Made by a program: the position numbers and the translations under genes. A DNA stretch of 64,000 nt from Haemonchus contortus (lineage: Eukaryota; Nematoda; Chromadorea; Rhabditida; Trichostrongylidae): NCBI GenBank assembly GCA_000469685.2, contig LS997566.1, positions 29,389,932-29,453,931 of the forward strand, given 5' to 3'. The notes below the pieces were generated by a model. That model was not told the origin of the DNA. It did no database searches and worked only from the letters and a program-made list of their open reading frames with translations. Positions 56,901 to 64,000 of the stretch are shown here, one piece after another (within the stretch, counting starts at the first letter, position 1; every line of letters begins with the position of its first letter).

Positions 56901-57289
56901 ATTTTATGGATCAAATCGAGGCAAAGAGCATTCTGGAAGATTTACTTGAGTACCACGAAATGTTTTCAGTCTTACAATTAGACGGCAGTCTTTATCTAAC
57001 ACTCATATAAGACCGAATGCTATATTTCAGTACCCTGGACCATTCACACATTCAAATTTCGAAGTTCCTCCGGGCGAAAGCATTCTTCTTGTAAGGACAT
57101 TACTTTCATATCCCTCCGATTTACGGGCTAAGATCAAGGCCAGCGTATCCAACCTTGAATCTCTAATTAAGCAGAGCAGTAGTGGGGTGTACACAAAAAA
57201 CCAATCCTAACAGTCTTTCATTTTTATAGACAGTAACTAACCTTCGAGCAATACGCTGATCTCATTCTTACAGCGTCAGGATGTACATA
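53954..57289. other. Long presumed intron between LDLa exons
   Basis: No domain-bearing exon is evident in this 3.3-kb stretch. Small perfect hairpins occur near 54080-54118 (CCGAATGGTGTG mirrored) and 54527-54587 (CTGCTAAAAGG mirrored), and a poly-C run at 55433-55448. A possible 60-bp exon at 57030-57089 has splice-like ends but no recognisable content. Confidence 0.45.
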
Positions 57290-57814
57290 CAGTAGCGCTC
57301 AAAAGTCCGGTGAAATGCTTTGACGCTTTTTCGTTCATAACTTCTTTCTTAGTAGACCAAATTGTGCAAAATTTGGATATGTTTAACAAGAGCATATTTC
57401 ACCCAAAACAACACCTCTTTGACTGGAGAGCTGCAATAACCACAGGTAGAGTAAGGTGTTTGTTGCGGTAGCACATTTTGGTGAAACTAAAGTTGTTGGC
57501 GTCTGCACTTATTCGCACCGTATATGCGTTTTCCTCATCTATTGTGATCGGCGTTAATGCTCGTACACTTTTGACATGATAAAAAGAAAAGAGATTCTAG
57601 AAAGACCATCATCAGCATCTGCAGTCGATTTTATTTTCATGCCCTTTGGAATATCTGGAACATGATCAGATTGCAGGTTAATAGCGGTAAATATTCACAA
57701 TACACCCACGCTCCAAATATAGAAATTTCGCAAGATTATATCCAGTAGGAAAGGAGTTAGGACTGAAATGTATGACTGGAGAAGCATTTCACCGAAGACT
57801 TTTGAGCGCTACTA
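57290..57814. mobile_element. Tc1/mariner-type MITE in intron
   Basis: Left end CAGTAGCGCTCAAAAGTC and right end GACTTTTGAGCGCTACT are inverted repeats that extend into GGTGAAATGC on both sides. TA flanks both ends. The 525-bp element has no transposase frame. Confidence 0.82.
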
Positions 57815-58201
57815 TATGTGTACGAGATTTGCTTGATGAACCCATATCTCTTCTTCACTGACGCCAGTCCACACCTCGAATCATACCACTACCATGTACA
57901 AAGCAATACATAGGGGGCATCTTTAGGAATATGTGGTCCCTGTTTCTCAAAAACCCGTTAGCTGTATAATTCTGAACATTCTCATCGTTCTCGAAGCGAA
58001 ACCAGTAGATAACTCGATGACTAAATATTGAATTGAGCTCTACGCTAAATTAAGATAAATGACCTGACGAGACAACTGGCTAGGAGTGTAGGCGCCCATT
58101 GTAGGCGAAATAAGAATAACCCTACCACAATCATATTAACTCCATGTCTTTTCGATTGATCAGATGTGAACATCAAGTACTACCCACCAATATGATTGCA
58201 G

Positions 58202-58313
58202 TTTGCGGCAACGGTTTGTTCCACTGTCCCAAGAGTGGTGAATGCATTCCTGCGTATGAGCGTTGTGATGGAAAACGTCAATGTCCCCATGGTGAAGACG
58301 AAATGCTCTGCAA
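58202..58313 (+). CDS. LDL-receptor class A module 2
   Basis: The exon begins after ATTGCAG in phase 1, as expected from module 1. It encodes [31 protein letters not shown]. The last acidic cluster (HGEDE) is a variant of the usual DGSDE, so calcium binding may be weaker. The donor GTGAGT leaves phase 2. Confidence 0.88.
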
Positions 58314-58372
58314 GTGAGTGCCCTTATTACAGTCCTAATTGGGTTGCCTCGCGTTCAGTACGCGTTTTTCAG

Positions 58373-58580
58373 AAAGGCACAGGACAAGCGAGTGTTCACA
58401 TGCCAAAGTCGTGACCAGGATATTCCAATCGCTCAGGTGAGTCTTCTTCTCTTTCAGGTGTTCCCTTCATCAAATCGTATAATAATATGATTTTATTTTA
58501 GCTTTGCGATGGCACTCCCCAATGCAAAGATGGGTCCGACGAAATGTACTGTGAAACGGCCGTTGATGCTGGTCATACTC
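58373..58580 (+). CDS. LDL-receptor class A module 3, split over two exons
   Basis: Exon 58373-58436 enters in phase 2 after TTTTTCAG and ends at a GTGAGT donor in phase 0. Exon 58502 onward starts LCDGTPQCKDGSDEMYCET. Together they give FTCQSRDQDIPIAQ plus that segment: a class A module with a perfect DGSDE calcium site and an intron inside the domain. The 3' boundary of the second exon is not certain; several GT sites lie at 58560-58605. Confidence 0.8.
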
Positions 58581-58649
58581 CACTGGCTTCCATGTCTGGT
58601 GATCCTAGAAATTAATGAACATTTCTTTTCACTTGCCCTTCCTTTTCAG

Positions 58650-58778
58650 CTCTTTTTCATCAAACCTGAATCCAACCGTTGGGCCAAGTGAATACGAGGA
58701 ATACGACGAAACTGCACCAGAGGATGATAAGCCAACTTTCCCTCTATTATCCATGGTGGTGCCACCGGTCGTTAAAAC
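58650..58778 (+). CDS. Ser/Pro/acidic linker exon of the LDLa gene
   Basis: After a TTTTCAG acceptor, one frame is open and reads SSFSSNLNPTVGPSEYEEYD, then an acidic, Pro-containing run ending VVPPVVK at a GTAAGC donor. The composition suits an extracellular linker. Phase 2 at both ends fits only some choices of the previous donor. Confidence 0.6.
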
Positions 58779-59553
58779 GTAAGCAGATCCCTTGTTTACT
58801 TTTCTGATTCCGAGGTGGGCCAATGCTTTGTGCGACTCTACCACTTGTATGATTCAAACACCAGGACCTCTGGGGTAGTAAACTGGCATGAGACCTTCCA
58901 AACGGGATGAGATTTGGTTGTCCTTCCTCCTATCTTTATTGAAGGTCGTAGTCACCATGATTTTGGTTGTAAGTGGAACTTTTAGTTTCTCCAAAATCAA
59001 GCTGGTCAACGTCAATTTTTTTGGCTTCTACCTTTTCTGTTGAATCCCTACATACTGGAGTTAATCAACTCATAAACAACACATAGAAGGCATTGTCCAG
59101 CTCTGAGATTACTTATATTTATAGTCTTAAATTCGTAAAACGTTAACGTAAGATTGGGTCGGGAGAACAAGATACGTAAGCGCCTTTATCTCGGATGCCC
59201 TTCATGCAATCATGCTTCAGACTTTTTATTTTCAAAATCTACGGCAAGAATTTTGCTTATTTATTTACTAGCTAGTTTATTTATTTATCCTCCACTTCTC
59301 TAATGGCACCTCGACAGATAATATTGGAAATTTTTAATTTTTGCGATTACTTATTGATATTTCTGCTTCCACATTTCACAAAATAATTCACTCACTCAAA
59401 TTAGTAAATGCTCAGTTTTACGATGCAGTACCTTTTTGGGATGAATGTTTGCATCAGTCCATTATTGCATTTTTCCTCCTTAAACTGCGTCTTGAAAATT
59501 TCTCAAAGAAACGCCTACGGAAATATTTCTGAGCTTGTTCGTTCCCGACCCAG

Positions 59554-59679
59554 CAAACGAGTTTCAGAGCTCCTTCACAGACACCGCAACCTCCGAGAGC
59601 AGCTTCTTCCGCAAACACACCTTGGGCGTCATCAGGTGCATTCAGAAAACAGCAACCTCCTGAAGCCGCACCACTGGAG
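59554..59679 (+). CDS. Pro/Ala/Gln-rich linker exon
   Basis: CAG acceptor and GTAAGC donor bound 126 bp, open in the frame TSFRAPSQTPQPPRAASSAN. The composition continues the low-complexity linker. The entry phase does not match the exon ending at 58778 directly, so a small exon may be missing between them. Confidence 0.5.
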
Positions 59680-59895
59680 GTAAGCAGCTAAGAGGATGCC
59701 ATGTGATGCGAATGTTCTACTTAAGAGTCGTTTCACTGAAGGTGCTTTTATTAGAGCAAAAGAATTGAAGGTTAGGTCAGGCAGGAGTTGAAAGCCAAGA
59801 AGACAGCTTATATGTAGAACCCCGATTTTCGCTTTATGCTATTCTTTTTATTTCCGAAGCAATTCTTTCCTAACTGTTTCCTTTCACATCTCCAG

Positions 59896-60007
59896 CCTTC
59901 AACTCTTCCTATGCCAACAGAACAGCCGTCGGCGACACCACGGCCAGCACTGGAAACAACAACGAGCCCCACTTCGGTAGAGTCTTTGTTTTACTATGAT
60001 AATATAG
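59896..60007 (+). CDS. Pro/Thr-rich mucin-like exon
   Basis: A TCCAG acceptor and GTATTT donor bound an exon reading PSTLPMPTEQPSATPRPALE then TTTSPTS and an acidic-aromatic end. Thr and Ser are dense enough to expect O-glycosylation. The entry phase 0 matches the exon ending at 59679. Confidence 0.55.
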
Positions 60008-60660
60008 GTATTTCTCCTTCTTTTTTCTATTCTTTTCTTTTTTCAATTCTTAGCTATTCGAAACCAATCCTGCAATGAGTACTTTATCCTCTATTTGATG
60101 TTTTGTTCTCTCTTTCTACCATGGCCTTTTATCTCATTGGGAAATTCCCAGCTTCTTCCACCCACCCCAGGGTCCACAGGAAGAATGAATTTTTTGAAAC
60201 GAAGGAAAATCGGTGCGGTGCATAATAGCAAATAGTCATTGAGCAAAAACTGATCGGCCGCAAAGCCCAAGTACGCTCGACTTTGGAAGCAAACCAAAAA
60301 AGGCCATGGAAAAAGCTGCATATGATTACATAACTATACTGAGGGCTTTCCTGATAAAAAAAGACTGAAAGACTGAAACGCTGTAACCACTTTCCCCAAG
60401 TCTCGAAAATGGTAGTGCTCGACAGCTTGAGTTGGCCATTGTAGAGATGAAAACGGAAACCCGAGAAACGATCAGACGAAAGAGGGCCTCCTTTTTTGGC
60501 TGAGTTTCCGCAAATGCAGAGCCTGTGACGAACAAAATCCGTGTACGGTGGGCTGCTCGCTTGTCACTGGAGGCTCAAATTTTGGCTCTTCAACATATGT
60601 GTTTAATAACTCTGCAATTTTGCGACTTCGTGTTCTTATTTTCGAATTTCACTTGTGCAG

Positions 60661-61058
60661 ATGGAAGTTGATTTGACGCAAAAACTCCAACAAAGTGAAT
60701 TAAATGAGGCAAGTCGAGGTAAGATATTTGGGGTCATTTTGGCGCTCACTATTATGTCTCTAGATTCTGCCAAGAGCTCGCATAAACCACCCCTTCATCA
60801 GTTATGAATTCAGTAGACACTTCTGTAGGGTTCTCAACAAAAGACCCTTTCTGAAGAGGGTTGCTCGAGAGAAGTGTGTACCATGTTCAGCAACCACTTC
60901 GGATGGAAAACCAACCCACGAAAATGAACAACTGATTTTTCCAGGCTGCACCACCAACTGTAAGTCATGCTGTGAACTCTGAAAGGGGTTCAGGTCGCTA
61001 TCAAACTCGACCTGCTTCCGATATTCGTGAGAAAGTTGTTGCCGCTGCTTCTCCAGCG
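60661..61058 (+). CDS. Possible further exons of the LDLa gene
   Basis: Two splice-bounded segments are open: 60661-60718 (phase 0 entry, GTAAGA donor) and 60945-61058 (after TTTTTCCAG, GTATGT donor; APPTVSHAVNSERGSGRYQ). Phases do not chain with the exon ending at 60007, so at least one more exon or a different boundary is needed. No domain is recognised. Confidence 0.35.
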
Positions 61059-61366
61059 GTATGTTTCTACAGAAAAGGGGAGCCATTTATGCTGTTCTGA
61101 ACTTTCCATAGCACTCAACTTTTTGACCTTCACAGAATCTACCTTTCCGAAAGATAGATATCAATAGTTAGACTCACAGGACATCCATAAATCTCGCTTT
61201 CTGACTGCTGTGCAACCTTTGTTCCCACTGCTGAGCGGGGCGCTTTTTTATTCTATTTCCATGCAGTCAAGAATAAAAGCGAGGACCAAGTTTTCAAATG
61301 CTTATCAGGATTGTTACTGAGTTGTTTTCTTTAACTCTTCACGAGGTTGGTATTCAAGCTTTATTA

Positions 61367-61402
61367 GGCTGACGTTTCGGCGGAGTCGCCTTCTTCAGAG
61401 CC
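61367..61402 (-). ncRNA. Hammerhead-ribozyme-like motif, second Penelope family
   Basis: On the minus strand: GGCT, CTGAAGAA, GGCG-loop-CGCC, GAAACGTC, AGCC. Both stems differ in sequence from those at 18814-18849 yet pair perfectly, while the CTGAAGA and GAAACGT cores are conserved. This is covariation expected of a functional RNA fold. Confidence 0.55.
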
Positions 61403-61596
61403 TAGAAAGATCATAACAATTCGTGACTATCCGACCAAACGTCTCCACTGCCCACACTGAAGTTCGAGACCCCCAGGGCACGCAGGTGATTAAAGGAGAA
61501 TCACTCACCGTAGCTTGGTGGATTCTTCGAAACCAACCAGCAACCGATGATAATAATCGACCAGTCTCAGCTGGGGTAGGTCTTCATTCAGAGTCT

Positions 61597-63096
61597 CTAT
61601 GGGAAGGCTAACTTTATATAAGGCCGCAGCTCCCGCGTGATTGCGAGGCATTCTTCCCTACGATTCATTTTTGGATCGGTGACTTGCATCCAAAATGCCT
61701 CGAGGGTTTTACGCGCGCATAATCGCGATTCCTGTGCCACGACCTCCACGGTAACTTCAAAAACGCCTCCGTTGTGCTTTTGTATTCGATGACTCCCTAA
61801 GGCAGTGGACTCGTTCAATCGCTTCATACCATCTATGTGCTCCTTAACCCTCACGTGGAGTGGTCTTGCCGTTTCTCCAATATACTCATCCCCACAATCA
61901 CGGCAAGTAATTTTGTAGACCACTCCAGACATGTTACAATCACCTTCCCTTCCAGCTGTACAAACCACACAGTTTGAGGTTGTACATAGACGATCGTACA
62001 GCCTGTTCCGAACCAGGCGCTTCTTTAGATTGAGGGGTGGTACGTTAACAATAGCAACCGCATTTTCCAAGTCCGATCTCTTTAGACACTTCCTGATAGT
62101 GGCACTGACCTCATCAGAGATGAATGGTAGTACAAAAGGAATCTTCCCATCGATCGAAGTACTACCATGTCTGAGGATCACGCCACCAGAAGGTGCCCTT
62201 CTTGTAGTTGGAAAATTGCGGTAGCCATTCATCTCAGCAATATCGCATGCCATTTTAATCGACTCTTTTCGCTCATCCTCCCCAGTGCAAACCTTCTTAG
62301 CGGTGCGGAACATATTCCTAACAACCGCTCGCTTTATGTAAAAAGGATGAGCTGAGTGATAATGGACAATGATATTTTTATTGCTGGGCTTTCTGTACCA
62401 CTTCGTAATCATCGTATCGCCGTGTAACCTCACTTGAACATTTAAGAATGGAAGCCAGTTTCCGGTCGGTTTTTCCCGAGTTAACTTAGTGTGCTCCGAT
62501 TGTGAGTTCAGCAGATCAAAACACACATCTATTTCTTTCTGTGTCGCACAAACTATGAAGCAGCCGTCTATGTACCTGCAGTAAAGTAAGGGCAGGTATT
62601 CGTGTACAGGCGCTTCAATCTTGGCCATAAATGCTATAGCCAAGACAGGTGCCAATCGTTGTCCCATAGCTAAGCCTCTAGTCTGAGCGAAATATCTCCC
62701 CGACCACTTGAAAATGTTGCAACTGAGGCACTCATTTACAAGTGCCATCAGTTGGGATATAGAGAGCCCTCGCATATTTATATCGCTTTGGTGCTGACTA
62801 AGAAGCTCAAGCACGGCTTCCATAGCAGACCCATTGCTGACATTTGTGTAAAGGGCTTCTACATCGAAGGACTCCATGACGCACGAACCAGTGAGGTGCA
62901 GTGCGCCAAGGCGATCCAGAAACATTTGGGTGTTTGTGAGGTGGGAGGGAATAAACTTGAGGAGCTGCACTAAAATGGTATTAAGAAACCATGCAATTCG
63001 GTCAGTAGGGCCGCCCACGCAGCTTATGATAGGACGGACTTTCACGGATGTTGGGTTGATTGAAGCTAAGTCATCTGCATCCAAAAACTTGAACAT
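61597..63096 (-). pseudogene. Penelope-like RT-GIY-YIG protein with altered catalytic motif
   Basis: This 499-residue frame is open from RPIISCVGGPTDR near residue 22. It has FDVEALYTNV near 75, AMGQRLAPVLA near 142 and KWYRKPSNKNIIVHYH after the palm. A Cys cluster (CTTSNCVVC, GDC) and the nuclease motif TCRDCGDEYIGETAR near 400 follow. Motif C reads YIDG near residue 172 rather than YIDD, so the second catalytic Asp is missing and polymerisation is probably dead. The first residues (MFKFLDADD) continue to the truncation edge; the normal N-terminal half is absent. Confidence 0.88.
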
Positions 63097-63135
63097 TTAA
63101 GAATGGAAACTGGCTTCCATTCTTAAATGTTCAAG
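63088..63135. repeat. 19-bp hairpin at Penelope inversion junction
   Basis: CTTGAACATTTAAGAATGG (63088-63106) is mirrored perfectly at 63117-63135 around a 10-bp loop. The same 19-mer recurs at 62433-62451 inside the minus-strand copy. Confidence 0.9.
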
Positions 63136-64000
63136 TGAGGTTACACGGCGATACGATGATTACGAAGTGGTACAGAAAGCCCAGCAATAAAAATATCATT
63201 GTCCATTATCACTCAGCTCATCCTTTTTACATAAAGCGAGCGGTTGTTAGGAATATGTTCCGCACCGCTAAGAAGGTTTGCACTGGGGAGGATGAGCGAA
63301 AAGAGTCGATTAAAATGGCATGCGATATTGCTGAGATGAATGGCTACCGCAATTTTCCAACTACAAGAAGGGCACCTTCTGGTGGCGTGATCCTCAGACA
63401 TGGTAGTACTTCGATCGATGGGAAGATTCCTTTTGTACTACCATTCATCTCTGATGAGGTCAGTGCCACTATCAGGAAGTGTCTAAAGAGATCGGACTTG
63501 GAAAATGCGGTTGCTATTGTTAACGTACCACCCCTCAATCTAAAGAAGCGCCTGGTTCGGAACAGGCTGTACGATCGTCTATGTACAACCTCAAACTGTG
63601 TGGTTTGTACAGCTGGAAGGGAAGGTGATTGTAACATGTCTGGAGTGGTCTACAAAATTACTTGCCGTGATTGTGGGGATGAGTATATTGGAGAAACGGC
63701 AAGACCACTCCACGTGAGGGTTAAGGAGCACATAGATGGTATGAAGCGATTGAACGAGTCCACTGCCTTAGGGAGTCATCGAATACAAAAGCACAACGGA
63801 GGCGTTTTTGAAGTTACCGTGGAGGTCATGGCACAGGAGTCGCTACTATGCACGCGTAAAACCCTCGAGGCATTTTGGATACAAGTCACCGATCCAAAAA
63901 TGAATCGTAGGGAAGAATGCCTCGCAATCACGCGGGAGCTGCGGCCTTATATAAAGTTAGCCTTCCCATAGAGACTCTGAATGAAGACCTACCCCAGCTG
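63107..64000 (+). mobile_element. Penelope-like element, second family, plus-strand inverted partial copy
   Basis: This copy is the reverse complement of about 61568-62461, with position x paired to 125568-x. It starts inside the RT thumb region, so palm motifs are absent, and continues past the stop at 63971 to the window edge. Several substitutions in the nuclease domain separate it from the minus copy. Confidence 0.9.
63135..63971 (+). pseudogene. Penelope-like thumb and GIY-YIG fragment
   Basis: This 278-residue frame begins within the RT (HGDTMITKWYRK). It contains the complete Cys cluster and GIY-YIG nuclease (DEYIGETAR, RVKEH) and ends at the same stop as the minus copy. It lacks RT motifs A to C. 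At least four residue differences from the minus copy (for example EVMAQESLLCT versus EVVAQESRLCA) show that it is not simply an identical mirror. Confidence 0.88.

Larger units (their letters stand above)
61330..63106 (-). mobile_element. Penelope-like element, second family, minus strand, 5'-truncated
   Basis: The RT and GIY-YIG frame (61597-63096) is followed on the minus strand by a 3' region with a hammerhead-like motif (61367-61402), AATAAAG, then a short tail near 61335. The 5' end stops abruptly at 63106, where an inverted copy begins. The family is distinct from the array at 13213-18909 but shares the domain order and 3' motif. Confidence 0.9.

Noticed and set aside
57030..57089. Extra 60-bp exon between LDLa modules
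   Set aside because: Splice-like ends and a permissible phase, but the encoded peptide has no recognisable feature and such pairs arise by chance in AT-rich introns.
60945..60990. Short Cys-rich C-terminus read in phase 1 after the exon ending at 60718
   Set aside because: It gives a small Cys cluster and immediate stop, but a longer open frame exists and the preceding exon chain is not established.
1..64000. CRISPR arrays, operons or bacterial defence systems
   Set aside because: No regularly spaced direct repeats; genes have introns and the elements are metazoan retroelements and DNA transposons.

Overview
The window reads as a parasitic nematode chromosome segment, most like a strongylid or hookworm. 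The evidence is: compact introns with TTTCAG-type acceptors; a pair of SCP/TAPS (CAP-domain, ASP-type) secreted protein genes; a BEL/Pao retroelement carrying a phlebovirus-G2-like envelope, a combination known from nematodes; and RTE, CR1-like, Penelope-like and mariner elements. No bacterial, operon-like or CRISPR structure is visible. More than half of the sequence I can interpret is mobile DNA. The species assignment is inference.

Layout. 1-9303: BEL/Pao endogenous retroelement with gag-protease-RT-RNaseH, then integrase plus envelope in a second frame, then a broken gag-like zinc-knuckle frame. 9304-12760: decayed material with a fold-back MITE, a tRNA-like relic, a dead mariner and a dispersed repeat. 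13213-18909: head-to-tail array of three Penelope-like element (PLE) copies on an exact 2143-bp period. Only the last copy keeps the GIY-YIG endonuclease, and it has a hammerhead-like 3' motif. 19760-23000: two decayed RTE copies. 23000-29250: mostly unassigned, with one signal-peptide-like exon. 29250-30929: two fold-back MITEs with 8-bp target duplications, plus a repeat copy and an RTE fragment. 32085-36981: a 2.36-kb inverted repeat around a 170-bp spacer; each arm holds a divergently oriented SCP/TAPS gene with a TATA box, eight exons and a shared disruption. 37165-38472: dispersed repeat and a piggyBac-like MITE. 38780-47605: a CR1-like LINE on the plus strand meets another on the minus strand tail to tail, and the latter is split by an almost intact RTE with a target-site duplication. 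49255-50650: another RTE relic. 52612-61058: exons of a host gene with a chitin-binding (CBM14) domain, three LDL-receptor class A modules and Pro/Thr/Ser-rich linkers, with a Tc1-like MITE in one intron. 61330-64000: a second PLE family in inverted arrangement, carrying the same hammerhead-like motif with changed but complementary stems.

How it fits together. The host genes are the SCP/TAPS pair (secreted) and the chitin-binding/LDLa gene (extracellular matrix, possibly a chitin-deacetylase-type protein whose catalytic part lies beyond the window). Everything else is mostly a record of successive insertions: RTE inside a CR1-like LINE, MITE inside a dispersed repeat, MITE inside a host intron. 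All assignments come from reading sequence and motifs; no database search was run.
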